The notes: generated by a model from the sequence alone, not told the origin. Shown: positions 26,959 through 36,402, numbered from the stretch's first letter. The stretch is 64,000 bases of DNA from a bacterium 210820-DFI.6.37 (GCA_020558355.1 JAJCKG010000014.1:1-64000); one strand, 5' to 3'. Translations and numbers: made by a program.

Positions 26959-28338
26959 ATGAAAGACCAAAAGCAAAATGCGGGTAACATTGAGCAGTTT
27001 GGGTATAAACAGGAATTGAAAAGATCCTTATCTCTGCGAGATGTTGTTCTGTACGGTGTATTATTCATGGTAATTATTGCGCCACAGTCTATTTTTGGTG
27101 AAATCCAGGTTGCCAGCGGCGGTATGACTCCTCTGGTATACATAGTTGGATTCGTTGCTATTAGTTTTACGGCGCTGAGCTATATGCGCATGAGTAACCG
27201 CTTCCCTATTGCGGGCTCTGTATACGCGTATGTGCAGAGAGGGATCAATCCTCATGTCGGTTTCATTGGCGGATGGCTGATCCTGCTGGATTATCTGTTT
27301 GTGCCGTCTCTGCTCTACACAATGGTCGCCAACTGGGGTGTTGAGCTGATTCCAGGAAGCCCGTGGTGGCTGTGGATCCTGGTATTCGTTATTTTCAATA
27401 CTGTTGTAAATATCCGCGGTATGGAAATGACAAAGGGTGTAGACTGGGTAATGTTCGCGATGGAAATTATCATCCTGATTATATTTATTTATCTGGGATT
27501 CAAATATGTTCTGGGCGGCGGAGGATATGGCTATATCGCGCCGGATCCTATCTATCAGCCGGGAAAAGTCGACGCGCACTTTATCGCTTCCGCGTGCTCC
27601 ATCGCGTGTCTGTCCTTCCTGGGATTTGACGGAATGTCTACTCTGGCGGAAGAAACGATCCAGCCGGAAAAGAACATCGGTAAAGGTATCCTCATTGCGT
27701 TGTGCGCGATTGTCGTAGTATTTGTGCTGCAGACTTATGTCGCGGCTCTGATTCTGCCTGACTGGGAAAATACAGATATGGCGACAGGGTTCTTTGACGC
27801 GGCGGAAGCAGCGGGCGGTGAGATTTTCAGAAAGATTCTGCTGGTTGTAAATATCATCGCGATTGGTGTGGCCAACATCATGAACGCGCAGACAGCCACC
27901 GCGAGAATGCTGTATGGTATGGGACGTGACGGAGTTATTCCGAAAATTTTCGGCAAGGTTCATCCAAAATATCAGACTCCATATGTGGCAGCTATCATCG
28001 TAGGCGGCGCGTCTTTGTTTATCCCGCTGATCCTTTCTATGTCTCAGCTGGTAAGACTGGTTAACTTCGGAGCGCTGGCTTCCTTTGTACTGCTGAACTT
28101 CGCGGTATTCCTCTTCTTCTTTATAAGAGAAAAGAAGAGAAATTCAGTGGGCGATATTGTTAAATATCTGATCTGCCCATGGCTGGGTATCCTGATTCTG
28201 GTATATGTATTTACCGGATTTGATAAGATGACTTATCTTGTAGGTATCGTATGGCTTATTATCGGCCTGATCATTGGAGCCATCAAATCCAAAGGCTACA
28301 AAGAGGTTCCGGAAGCGTTTAAGAATCTGCAGGTTTAA
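26959..28338 (+). CDS. APC-superfamily amino acid/amide permease
   Basis: The protein has 459 residues and about 12 hydrophobic segments. The N-terminal helix GEIQVASGGMTPLVYIVGFV and SNRFPIAGSVYAYVQRG match the APC fold. FDGMSTLAEETIQPEKNIGKG is the conserved mid-protein loop of this family. GTAAGGAG precedes the ATG. It follows the formamidase gene and is closed by a terminator, so it probably imports the amide, or an amino acid linked to it. The substrate cannot be named from sequence. Confidence 0.9.
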   Translation: MKDQKQNAGNIEQFGYKQELKRSLSLRDVVLYGVLFMVIIAPQSIFGEIQVASGGMTPLVYIVGFVAISFTALSYMRMSNRFPIAGSVYAYVQRGINPHVGFIGGWLILLDYLFVPSLLYTMVANWGVELIPGSPWWLWILVFVIFNTVVNIRGMEMTKGVDWVMFAMEIIILIIFIYLGFKYVLGGGGYGYIAPDPIYQPGKVDAHFIASACSIACLSFLGFDGMSTLAEETIQPEKNIGKGILIALCAIVVVFVLQTYVAALILPDWENTDMATGFFDAAEAAGGEIFRKILLVVNIIAIGVANIMNAQTATARMLYGMGRDGVIPKIFGKVHPKYQTPYVAAIIVGGASLFIPLILSMSQLVRLVNFGALASFVLLNFAVFLFFFIREKKRNSVGDIVKYLICPWLGILILVYVFTGFDKMTYLVGIVWLIIGLIIGAIKSKGYKEVPEAFKNLQV

Positions 28339-28380
28339 TATTGCTTAACCTGGGAATCCATAAATTTGATACTACTTTTG

Positions 28381-28420
28381 CAAAGAGGCTTTTTCCTTTT
28401 GAGAAGGCTTCTTTGTTTTA
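28381..28420 (+). terminator. Terminator of the acetamidase-permease operon
   Basis: CAAAGAGGCTTT (28381-28392) pairs with AAGGCTTCTTTG (28404-28415) with two G-U pairs, followed by TTTTA. Confidence 0.75.
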
Positions 28421-28473
28421 TAAGGCAAGGCCGAAGGCTACGGCAAAAAATGACGAAAACGAAGGAGGTATCC

Positions 28474-29229
28474 ATGAATCGATCAATCATCCAAAGCGGA
28501 GCGGGGTATGAGATCTGCTGCGGGCATACCCTTACAGGAACCGAGGACAAGGTGGTTCTCATTATGCATGGTTTTGGAAGCAGCAAGGAAAGCTTTACAG
28601 CGGAGATGCTGGCTGAGCGGCTTCCGGCGGCCGGAATTGGCACCTTTGCCTTTGACTTTCCGGCCCATGGTGAAAGTCCCGCGGCAGGAGAGCAGCTGAC
28701 TCTGGCAAACTGTCTCGCGGATATGGAGGCGGCAGAGGAGGAAATAAAACGCCTTGCGCCCGGCGCTGAGATCGGCTATTTCGGTTCCAGCTTTGGGGCC
28801 TATATGACGCTTTTGTATTTGGCGTCAGCGGCAGAGAGAAACCGGAAAACCGGGAAAAAGGCCTTTCTGCGCAGCGCGGCAGTGGAGATGCCAAAGCTTC
28901 TTCCCAATAAAACGCCTGAAGGAGCCGCAAGCCTCGCGGAGCGGGGATACCTTATAGCGGACGAGGATTATCAGAGGCCCCTGAAGCTGACGCGGCGGTT
29001 TTTCGATGAACTGGACGCAAATGACGTATTTCAGAAGTATAAGGCGGGGACCGCGCGCCTTGCCATGGTCCACGGAGGCGCGGATGAAGTGGCCTCGCCG
29101 GAAGCGGCCGCGCGGTTTGCGGAATTTGCGGGCGCGGAACTGACCATGATTCCGGGCGGGGACCATTCCCTTTCTCTTCCGGGAATGCCAGAGCGGGTGC
29201 TTGCGCTGGCTCTGTCGTTTTTCAGGTAG
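28474..29229 (+). CDS. Alpha/beta hydrolase
   Basis: The protein has 251 residues. The oxyanion strand VVLIMHGFGSSKESF, the nucleophile elbow GYFGSSFGAYMTLL (second Ser), the acid region VHGGADEVASPEAA and the late His in IPGGDHSLS form a complete catalytic triad. The frame opens at 28366, but AAGGAGGT lies 5 nt before the ATG at 28474. The longer start would place translation inside the upstream terminator. It is cytoplasmic and of unknown substrate, perhaps an acyl-ester or feruloyl-type esterase. Confidence 0.88.
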   Translation: MNRSIIQSGAGYEICCGHTLTGTEDKVVLIMHGFGSSKESFTAEMLAERLPAAGIGTFAFDFPAHGESPAAGEQLTLANCLADMEAAEEEIKRLAPGAEIGYFGSSFGAYMTLLYLASAAERNRKTGKKAFLRSAAVEMPKLLPNKTPEGAASLAERGYLIADEDYQRPLKLTRRFFDELDANDVFQKYKAGTARLAMVHGGADEVASPEAAARFAEFAGAELTMIPGGDHSLSLPGMPERVLALALSFFR

Positions 29230-29296
29230 AGGATATTTCCTCAGGGCCCCGGGAAAGCGGGGAGAATGAAAACTTTGCGGGAAATCCTAAATTTTA

Positions 29297-29326
29297 TTGA
29301 AAAAGCTTACTGCCATGCGGTATACT
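29297..29326 (+). promoter_or_regulatory. Promoter of prfB
   Basis: TTGAAA (29297-29302) and TATACT (29321-29326) are 18 bp apart, leaving a leader of about 110 nt before prfB. Confidence 0.6.
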
Positions 29327-29445
29327 AAACTATCGGCCCAGAAGCTGGAAAAGCAAAGAACGGCTGCCCATGCGAAAAAGCGGAAGAGGGCTGCCGGCAG
29401 GGCGTTTTTTAGGGGCCGCAGTACAAAAAAGAAAGAAGGTAAAGC

Positions 29446-30550
29446 ATGATCGAATTAGAACAGATCAAATCCGATCTGCCAGGCTTGCGGGGCAAGCTCA
29501 AAGAGGCAGGTGAGTCCCTTTGACCTGGCGGGTCTTAAGGGAACATTAAAAGGCCTGGATGAAAAAACACAGGCGGCAGGCTTTTGGGACGACCATGAAC
29601 GGGCCCAGAAGGTAATGAAAGAAAAAAAATCCATTGAAAACAAAATAGACGAGTTTGAAGCGCTGGCCACTGAGATCGAGGACGTGGAAGTGCTGATTTC
29701 CCTTGCGGAGGAAGCGGAAGACGCTTCCATGGTGAAGGAGATCCGGGACGCCTATGAAGAGGCGGCGGAAAAGCTGGAGGAACTGCGGCTGGCCACCCTT
29801 CTCACAGGGGAATATGATAAAAATAACGCCATTATTTCCCTTCATGGAGGTTCCGGCGGCACTGACGCCAAAGACTGGGCGGAAATGCTGTTCCGCATGT
29901 ATATCCGCTGGGCAGAGCGCAAGGGCTATAAAGTAAAGATCCTGGATTACCAGGAAGAAAAAGAAGGCGGGATTAACAGCGCTACGGCCATGATTGAAGG
30001 AGAAAACGCCTACGGCTATCTGAAAAATGAAAAAGGCGTCCACCGGCTGGTGCGCATATCCCCTTACGACTCATCCGGCAGGCGGCATACTTCTTTTGCT
30101 TCTATGGATGTGATCCCGGAAATCGATGATGATATGAGTATCGAGATCGATCCCGATGATCTGCGGATCGATACCTTCCGTTCCAGCGGAGCGGGAGGGC
30201 AGCACGTCAACAAGACCGACTCTGCCATTCGGATTACACACATTCCCACCAACATCGTAGTTTCCTGTCAGAATGAGCGCTCCCAGCACCAGAATCGGGA
30301 TACGGCCATGAAGCTGCTCATGTCCAAGCTGGTAGAATTGAAGGAACAGGAGCACAAGGAAAACCTGAAAGAGCTGCAGGGCGATTACAGCCAGATTACC
30401 TGGGGAAGCCAGATCCGCTCTTATGTATTTCACCCATACACCATGGTAAAGGATCACCGCACAGGAGCGGAAGTGGGAAATGTTGCCGCGGTCATGGACG
30501 GGGATATCGACTATTTTATCAATGAAAAGCTGAAACAGAAAGAAAGGTAA
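29446..30550 (+). CDS. prfB: Peptide chain release factor 2 (programmed +1 frameshift)
   Basis: The true product has about 367 residues. It begins MIELEQIKSDLPGLRGKLKE at the ATG at 29446. Codon 26 is an in-frame TGA (29521-29523), and the rest continues in the +1 frame from 29522. The catalytic GGQ is seen in SSGAGGQHVNKTDSAIR. The stop-codon recognition tripeptide reads SPY rather than the usual SPF, in RISPYDSSGRRHTSF. RF2 ends translation at UAA and UGA, and the frameshift lets low RF2 raise its own synthesis. It lies directly upstream of tex, and GAAAGAAGG precedes the ATG. Confidence 0.95.
29508..29524 (+). other. prfB +1 recoding site
   Basis: AGGTGAG, three bases, then CTT TGA C is the standard RF2 frameshift arrangement: an internal Shine-Dalgarno-like element, a slippery CUU and a UGA followed by C. 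Confidence 0.93.
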
Positions 30551-30560
30551 TACAGTTTCT

Positions 30561-32819
30561 ATGAACATAATTGAAACACTGGCAGGCGAATTTAATCTGA
30601 AACTGTCACAGGTGGAAAATACCGTTGCCCTCATTGATGAGGGCAATACCATCCCGTTTATCGCAAGGTACAGAAAGGAAATGACCGGAGGACTTTCCGA
30701 TGTGACCCTTCGGGATCTGGATGAGCGGCTTACTTATCTGCGGAATCTGGACGCGCGAAAGGAAGAGGTTATCCGGCTTATTGAAGAGCAGGGAAAGCTG
30801 ACGGAAGAGCTGAAAGAAAAGATTCTGGAAGCTCAGGTGCTGCAGAGGGTGGAAGACCTGTACAAGCCATACAAGCAGAAAAAAGCGACCCGGGCGTCAA
30901 AAGCGAGAGCCAGAGGGCTGGAGCCTCTGGCCGAGATCTTCTGGGCCCAGGAGCTGGAAACCGGCGACATAGAGGATCTCGCGAGACCTTATGTAGATGA
31001 GGAAAAGGAGGTTCCCGACCCGCGGGCGGCGATTTCGGGAGCGATGGATATTCTTGCGGAAAGAATTTCCGACGATCCGGAGCTGACAGCAAAGGTAAGA
31101 GAAAAGACGCGGGATACAGGGCTTATCGTAACAGAAGCGGTGGACCCAGAAGAAACAACGGTCTACGAAATGTACTATGACCATCAGGAAGCCATTAAAA
31201 AAATTCCGAATCACAGAGTTTTGGCCATTAACCGGGGAGAAAAGGAAAAGAAGCTGAAGGTCAAGGTCAGTGTATCGACGGAGGATATGGAGCGGCTTCT
31301 TGAAAAAGCGGTGATTACAAGTGAAACCTCCATTTTCGCGGAGCTTCTCAGAGAAACCGCCGCTGACGCGTACAAGCGGCTGATGGCTCCGTCCATCGAG
31401 CGGGAAACGCGGAATCTGCTGACGGAGCGGGCCGAACTGGAGGCGGTGAAGGTCTTTGCGAAAAATACGGAAAAACTGCTGATGGTGCCGCCAGTAAAAG
31501 GCGCCCGGATTATCAGCATAGATCCGGGATACCGAACCGGCTGCAAGGTGGCGGTTCTTAATGAAACAGGAAAGCTGCTGGCTTATACGACCGTGTATCC
31601 AACTCAGCCCAAGCATGATGTGGCGGGAACCGAGGCTACGCTGAAAAAGCTGGCGGACAAGTACCGCGTTAATGTGATTGTCATCGGAAACGGCACTGCT
31701 TCCAGAGAAACGGAGGAAGTAGTAGCGAATTTTATAAAGAAATATAAGCTGGATATCAGCTATACGATTGTAAATGAAGCCGGAGCGTCTGTTTACTCCG
31801 CTTCCAAGCTGGCTACCGAGGAATATCCGGATCTGGATGTGACTACAAGAGGCGCCATGTCTCTTGGGCGCAGGCTTCAGGATCCGCTGGCTGAGCTGGT
31901 AAAGATCCCGACAAAGAGCATCGGCGTAGGCCAGTACCAGCATGATATCAACCAGGGGCTTTTGGAATCCGCGCTGGATCATGTGGTAGAAGACTGTGTG
32001 AACCGGGTCGGTGTCGATCTGAACACGGCTTCGCCGTCCCTTTTGGCGCATGTCGCGGGAATCAATATGGGAATTGCTAAAAATATTGTAGCCTATAGAG
32101 AAGAGCAGGGCGCTTTTACAGACCGGAAGGAACTGAAAAAAGTATCCAAGCTGGGAGAAAAGACCTTTAAGCAGTGCGCTGGTTTTATGCGTATCTCTGG
32201 CGGCAATAACCCGCTGGACGCTACTTCCGTTCATCCGGAATCCTACAAAGCGGCGGAAGCCATGCTGGAAAAGCTGGATATCGACAAGGCCAGGATCGCC
32301 GGAGGCGGCGCTTCTGATATTGAAGAAAGGATCAGCCAGCTTTACGCTCCAAAGGAAAAGCCAAAGCGGCTGGATACCAGAAAAAAAGGACTTGCGGCTC
32401 TTGCGGAGCTTACTGAGAAAAAAGAAAATCCCAAGAAAAATCTTGGAAAAGCCATTGAAAAGCTGTCTGATGAACTGGACATCGGAGCAATGACTCTGAA
32501 GGACATTATTGAGGAGATCAAAAAGCCGGGAAGAGATCCACGGGAAGACGCTCCCGCGGTAGTCTTCAGAAATGATGTTCGCAGCTTTGAGGATCTTAAG
32601 GTGGATATGGAAATGATGGGAACGGTCCGCAACGTTGTGGATTTCGGCGCCTTTGTGGATATCGGCGTGAAAAATGACGGTCTGGTACACATTTCTGAGA
32701 TGAGCAAAAAGTATATCCGGCATCCGATGGACGCGGTGTCTGTAGGCGATACAGTAAAAGTAAAAATCATCAATATCGACTATGAAAAACAGAAGATCGG
32801 GCTTACTATGAAGCTTTAG
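30561..32819 (+). CDS. tex: Tex family RNA-binding protein
   Basis: The protein has 752 residues, normal length. The N-terminal helical domain (NTIPFIARYRKEMTGGLSDV) is followed by a YqgF-like RNase H fold (SIDPGYRTGCKVAVL). Helix-hairpin-helix motifs come next (VNRVGVDLNTASPSLLAHVA). A C-terminal S1 domain (MMGTVRNVVDFGAFVDIGVK) binds RNA. Tex proteins act with the transcription machinery and in RNA quality control. It starts 10 bp after prfB with only a weak ribosome site (AAAGG, 12 nt upstream), which suggests translation coupled to prfB. Confidence 0.95.
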   Translation: MNIIETLAGEFNLKLSQVENTVALIDEGNTIPFIARYRKEMTGGLSDVTLRDLDERLTYLRNLDARKEEVIRLIEEQGKLTEELKEKILEAQVLQRVEDLYKPYKQKKATRASKARARGLEPLAEIFWAQELETGDIEDLARPYVDEEKEVPDPRAAISGAMDILAERISDDPELTAKVREKTRDTGLIVTEAVDPEETTVYEMYYDHQEAIKKIPNHRVLAINRGEKEKKLKVKVSVSTEDMERLLEKAVITSETSIFAELLRETAADAYKRLMAPSIERETRNLLTERAELEAVKVFAKNTEKLLMVPPVKGARIISIDPGYRTGCKVAVLNETGKLLAYTTVYPTQPKHDVAGTEATLKKLADKYRVNVIVIGNGTASRETEEVVANFIKKYKLDISYTIVNEAGASVYSASKLATEEYPDLDVTTRGAMSLGRRLQDPLAELVKIPTKSIGVGQYQHDINQGLLESALDHVVEDCVNRVGVDLNTASPSLLAHVAGINMGIAKNIVAYREEQGAFTDRKELKKVSKLGEKTFKQCAGFMRISGGNNPLDATSVHPESYKAAEAMLEKLDIDKARIAGGGASDIEERISQLYAPKEKPKRLDTRKKGLAALAELTEKKENPKKNLGKAIEKLSDELDIGAMTLKDIIEEIKKPGRDPREDAPAVVFRNDVRSFEDLKVDMEMMGTVRNVVDFGAFVDIGVKNDGLVHISEMSKKYIRHPMDAVSVGDTVKVKIINIDYEKQKIGLTMKL

Positions 32820-32847
32820 TTGTATACAGTATTTATCCGTGTACAAT
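32820..32847 (+). promoter_or_regulatory. Promoter with inverted repeat ahead of the decarboxylase beta subunit
   Basis: TTGTAT (32820-32825), 16 bp, TACAAT (32842-32847) forms a plausible promoter. The elements themselves are part of an imperfect inverted repeat TTGTATAC...GTGTACAA (32820-32847), so a repressor could cover both boxes. Confidence 0.45.
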
Positions 32848-32935
32848 CTTGTAATAAATCGTCAGATATGTTAGTATTTTAACGATTGGTGCAGGGTCTG
32901 CACATTTACGTCATTAAGAAAAGGAGACGAGAGAA

Positions 32936-34087
32936 ATGCTAATTGAGACACTCAGTAATTTCTGGCAGGATACCGGCCTGGCAAACGTGGCATATCAAAA
33001 TGTCATTATGATCGTGGTATCATTTATTTTTCTTTATTTGGCAATCAGGCATGGTTTTGAACCGCTGCTGCTGATTCCAATTGCCATGGGTATGTTGCTT
33101 TCCAACCTGCCAATAAGCGGCATGTTTATCGAACATGCGGAGATCACCTCGTCGGACCAGTTGTCAGACATCGGCTTGCTGACCGTATTTTACGCGTTGA
33201 AACCGGTGTTCCCTTCGCTGATATTCCTCGGTGTAGGGGCAATGACGGACTTTGGCCCGCTGATCGCAAATCCAAAATCTCTGATTATGGGCGCTGCCGC
33301 GCAGTTCGGAATTTTCTTCGCGTTGTTTGCGGCTATTTTGCTTGGATTTAACGCGCAGGAAGCCGCGTCCATCGGTATCATTGGAGGAGCGGACGGCCCG
33401 ACTGCCATTTATCTGACCGGAAAGCTGGCGCCACACTTATTAGGAGCGATCGCTGTCGCCGCGTATTCCTATATGGCCCTTGTTCCAATCATTCAGCCGC
33501 CGATCATGAAGGCTCTGACAACAAAGAAAGAGCGTGTGATCAAGATGGATCAGCTGAGGGTTGTAAGCCAGAGAGAAAAGATCCTGTTCCCAATCGCGGT
33601 TACTGTAATCGTTGTACTGCTGCTGCCGTCAGCCGCGCCGCTGGTTGGTATGCTGATGCTGGGAAATCTGTTTAAAGAAAGCGGAAGAGCGGACAGACTT
33701 TCCGATACCGCGCAGAACGCGATGATGAATATCGTTACCATCCTGCTGGGTCTTGCGGTAGGAGCTTCCGCGACAGGAACCACCTTTATTCAGGCAGAAA
33801 CCCTGAAGATCGTAGTTTTAGGTATCTGCGCGTTCGGCGTAGGAACTGCGGGAGGCGTGCTGATCGCAAAACTGATGAATGTTCTTACAGGCGGAAAGAT
33901 CAATCCGCTGATCGGTTCCGCGGGCGTATCCGCCGTACCGATGGCCGCCCGTGTATCTCAGAAGGTGGGACAGGCGGAGAATCCGGCCAACTTCCTGCTG
34001 ATGCACGCCATGGGACCAAACGTAGCGGGTGTAATCGGATCTGCGGTATCCGCTTCCGTAATGCTGTCCATGTTTGGCGGATATTGA
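32936..34087 (+). CDS. Sodium-translocating decarboxylase beta subunit (OadB/GcdB/MmdB type)
   Basis: The protein has 383 residues with about nine to eleven hydrophobic segments. [35 protein letters not shown] (the conserved Asp-containing Na+ path) and the C-terminal [19 protein letters not shown] are hallmarks of the beta subunit. It couples decarboxylation of a biotin-bound carboxyl group to Na+ export. No alpha, gamma/delta or biotin-carrier gene is next to it, so the partner subunits must be encoded elsewhere. It stands alone between its own promoter and a terminator, with AAGGAGACGAG before the ATG. Which decarboxylase it serves is not known. Confidence 0.93.
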   Translation: MLIETLSNFWQDTGLANVAYQNVIMIVVSFIFLYLAIRHGFEPLLLIPIAMGMLLSNLPISGMFIEHAEITSSDQLSDIGLLTVFYALKPVFPSLIFLGVGAMTDFGPLIANPKSLIMGAAAQFGIFFALFAAILLGFNAQEAASIGIIGGADGPTAIYLTGKLAPHLLGAIAVAAYSYMALVPIIQPPIMKALTTKKERVIKMDQLRVVSQREKILFPIAVTVIVVLLLPSAAPLVGMLMLGNLFKESGRADRLSDTAQNAMMNIVTILLGLAVGASATGTTFIQAETLKIVVLGICAFGVGTAGGVLIAKLMNVLTGGKINPLIGSAGVSAVPMAARVSQKVGQAENPANFLLMHAMGPNVAGVIGSAVSASVMLSMFGGY

Positions 34088-34132
34088 TTTATAACTTACA
34101 TACGAAAATCTCTAAAATCATTTTTATACAAG

Positions 34133-34170
34133 AAAACAGGTCTTTCGCCCTTGGGCGGGAGGCCTGTTTT
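34133..34170. terminator. Bidirectional terminator
   Basis: AAAACAGGTCTTTCGCC pairs with GGCGGGAGGCCTGTTTT with a few G-U pairs, and both flanks are A/T-rich. It separates the convergent decarboxylase and oxidase genes. Confidence 0.8.
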
Positions 34171-34188
34171 CTCTGTAAAGCGTAATTG

Positions 34189-35682
34189 TTATTTAAAGAT
34201 ATTCCCTCGATTCAAAATTTCATCGGGATCAAAACGTTTTTTCACTTCCCGCATAGCGGCAACCTGCTCTTCTGAATATAATTTCTTAAGAAGGTCTGTT
34301 TTTAGCTTTCCGATCCCATGCTCGGCAGAGACGCTTCCACCCATACGGACGATCTCTTTGGCCCATCTGGAAAACAGGTCTTTGGTCCGGCGGAATTCGT
34401 CCATATTTTTTGGAATGACATTGACATGGAGGTGGTTGTTTCCAATATGGCCGAAAACGGCGGAAGAAAGCCCTTCCCTTTTCAGGCCGCGGCGGTAAAG
34501 GGAAAAGACCTCATCCAGGCAAGAATCAGGAACCGACATATCTGTTCCAAGTTTTGTGATGGAAGGGTATTGTTTCTTAATCTCCGCAATTTTTCTGTTG
34601 ATGCATTCTGGCGCGGCGTGGCGGAACAGATGGAGCTTTTCCATATGCCGGGGATTGATGCCGGCCCAGGTATGATAGGGGTCAGAACCCAAGGCTTCAA
34701 TCCTATTACATACTTGGCCAAACACCTGCGTCAGGTGGTTTTTATCGTCAGAGGCGTATTCAATATAGACCGCGCAGCCGGCGTCTTCCCGAATCAGTTG
34801 CGTGTCTGCGAGGGAGGCTCCGGCAATTTGCTCCTTTCGGAGCAGCTTCAGGGTGTCGCAACCAAAAAATTCCAAAGCCTCCGGTGAAAGAGACGGAGCC
34901 GAGCCCTTCTCGCCCCGAAGAATTTTCACCAGTTCCAAAGCGCTGTCCTCGCTGGGGAGGAAAATGACAGCTCCCCAGATGTGCTTTTTTTGCGTGAGAA
35001 GCCTCAACTGGATAGAGGTAATCACGCCCAGCGTTCCTTCCGCCCCAATAAAAAGATCGATTAGATCCATGCCGGGGCGGACATAGTACCCGGCCGTATG
35101 CTTTTTTACATCCGGCATCTTTAGATCAGGCAGGGTGCCGCTGATGATTCTGCCGCCGCGGGTAGTAAGACAAAAGCCGAGCCCTTCAGCCTGGCATTTC
35201 CCCCGCTCCAGCCGCAGAGCGTCTCCATCCGGCAGGATCAGCTCCAGAGCCATTACATAATCCCGGATCGAGCCGTAGCGAAAGCTTCTGGCTCCGGACG
35301 AGTTGCAGGAAACCATGCCGCCAAGGGACGCAGTAGTTTCTGTAGGATCAGGAGGAAAAAACAGACCATGGGAAGCGGTATAGCGGCGCAGCTCCCGCAG
35401 ACGAAGGCCCGGCTGAACGGTGATGGTTCCTGATTCGGGCTGAAAATCTAAGATCCGGTTCATACGTTCCAGATTGACCGTGATTCCTTCTTCCGGTACG
35501 CAGCCGGCTGTTACGCCGGTTCTGGCGCCCTGGACAGTTACCGGGATACCGGGACGCTCTTTAAAAACCCGGATGATATCCTGCTTTGTTTCCGGAAAGA
35601 AAATCTGCTCCGAAGTCCCGGTCCTGCGGGATTCATCTCGCAAGTATTCCTGTAATGCCGCTATCGAGCTGGATGATTTCAA
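34189..35682 (-). CDS. FAD-linked oxidase, GlcD/D-lactate dehydrogenase type
   Basis: The protein has 497 residues. The FAD-binding domain (about 40-220) has VTVQGARTGVTAG, FPPDPTETTASLGGMVSCNS and the GAEGTLGVITSIQLRLL segment. The C-terminal cap and binding region has GHIGNNHLHVNVIP and SVSAEHGIGKLKT with the active-site His. It oxidises a 2-hydroxy acid such as glycolate or D-lactate; the substrate is not certain. The start is TTG at 35682 with GGAGG about 10 nt upstream. The gene is single and has no adjacent GlcF or electron-transfer flavoprotein genes. Confidence 0.92.
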   Translation of the reverse strand: MKSSSSIAALQEYLRDESRRTGTSEQIFFPETKQDIIRVFKERPGIPVTVQGARTGVTAGCVPEEGITVNLERMNRILDFQPESGTITVQPGLRLRELRRYTASHGLFFPPDPTETTASLGGMVSCNSSGARSFRYGSIRDYVMALELILPDGDALRLERGKCQAEGLGFCLTTRGGRIISGTLPDLKMPDVKKHTAGYYVRPGMDLIDLFIGAEGTLGVITSIQLRLLTQKKHIWGAVIFLPSEDSALELVKILRGEKGSAPSLSPEALEFFGCDTLKLLRKEQIAGASLADTQLIREDAGCAVYIEYASDDKNHLTQVFGQVCNRIEALGSDPYHTWAGINPRHMEKLHLFRHAAPECINRKIAEIKKQYPSITKLGTDMSVPDSCLDEVFSLYRRGLKREGLSSAVFGHIGNNHLHVNVIPKNMDEFRRTKDLFSRWAKEIVRMGGSVSAEHGIGKLKTDLLKKLYSEEQVAAMREVKKRFDPDEILNRGNIFK

Positions 35683-35714
35683 AGTGCTGTACCTCCCTGA
35701 TTTTGAATAAAAAA

Positions 35715-35744
35715 ATTATAACAGAAGAAAAGCGGTTGTGGCAA
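35715..35744 (-). promoter_or_regulatory. Promoter of the FAD-linked oxidase
   Basis: On the minus strand TTGCCA (35739-35744) and TATAAT (35715-35720) are 18 bp apart, about 35 bp ahead of the TTG start. Confidence 0.6.
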
Positions 35745-35817
35745 GGAAAGGGAGAAAATCTAAGAATCCAGCCAGCAAAAAGAGGGTGCGGTGACCAGGA
35801 AAATAAATTTTCAGAAA

Positions 35818-35860
35818 TTAGCACTCACCGCTTGACAGTGCTAACAAAACGTGCTATCAT
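35818..35860 (+). promoter_or_regulatory. CIRCE operator overlapping the hsp20 promoter
   Basis: TTAGCACTC (35818-35826), nine bases, CAGTGCTAA (35836-35844) matches the CIRCE inverted repeat with one change. TTGACA (35832-35837) and TATCAT (35855-35860) are 17 bp apart, so HrcA bound to CIRCE would block the promoter and heat would release it. Confidence 0.9.
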
Positions 35861-35957
35861 AAAATCATTCCAAAAGGGGAATATAAAATAGATCAATCGT
35901 TATCGTATACTTGACCGATACAAAAGGGGTTCGGTCAGAGATTAAGGAGGGGTAAAT

Positions 35958-36386
35958 ATGATGATGACGCCAAGAAGAAATTTCGGTTTTGATTTGTTCG
36001 ATGAAATGTTTAAGGATCCGTTCTTCAGCAGGATGGACCGGCAGACTGCCATGATGAAAACCGACATCAAAGAAAAGGATGGAGATTACCTGATGGAGAT
36101 CGATCTTCCAGGGTTTGCGAAGGAAGACATCAATGCGGAGCTGCAAAACGGCTACATGACCATTACGGCAAAAAAGGATGAGTCTAAGGATACAAAGGAC
36201 GAAGACGGAAACTACATCCACAGAGAACGCTATACAGGTTCCTGCTCCCGAAGCTTTTATGTAGGAGAAGGCATTACAGAGGAAGATATCAAGGCTTCCT
36301 TTAAAGATGGGATCCTGCGTCTGGCAATTCCAAAAGAAGAACCTAAAAGACTGGAAGATCAGAGAAAACTGATTTCCATTGAGTAA
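35958..36386 (+). CDS. Small heat-shock protein (Hsp20/alpha-crystallin family)
   Basis: The protein has 142 residues, typical length. The central alpha-crystallin domain shows DIKEKDGDYLMEIDLPGFAK and ends with FKDGILRLAIPKEE, including the conserved GxLxxxxP-like element. It is an ATP-independent holdase for unfolding proteins. AAGGAGGGG lies before the ATG. A CIRCE element over its promoter places it under the HrcA heat-shock repressor. It is monocistronic, ending in a strong terminator. Confidence 0.95.
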   Translation: MMMTPRRNFGFDLFDEMFKDPFFSRMDRQTAMMKTDIKEKDGDYLMEIDLPGFAKEDINAELQNGYMTITAKKDESKDTKDEDGNYIHRERYTGSCSRSFYVGEGITEEDIKASFKDGILRLAIPKEEPKRLEDQRKLISIE

Positions 36387-36402
36387 ATAAACAGAACCGA
36401 TG

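Noticed and set aside
28366-28473. N-terminal extension of the alpha/beta hydrolase
   Set aside because: It would run through a terminator hairpin. AAGGAGGT precedes the ATG at 28474, and the family fold begins there.
29446-30550. prfB interrupted by an in-frame TGA, as if a pseudogene
   Set aside because: The stop lies in the standard RF2 recoding context and the downstream frame is intact, so it is a programmed frameshift.
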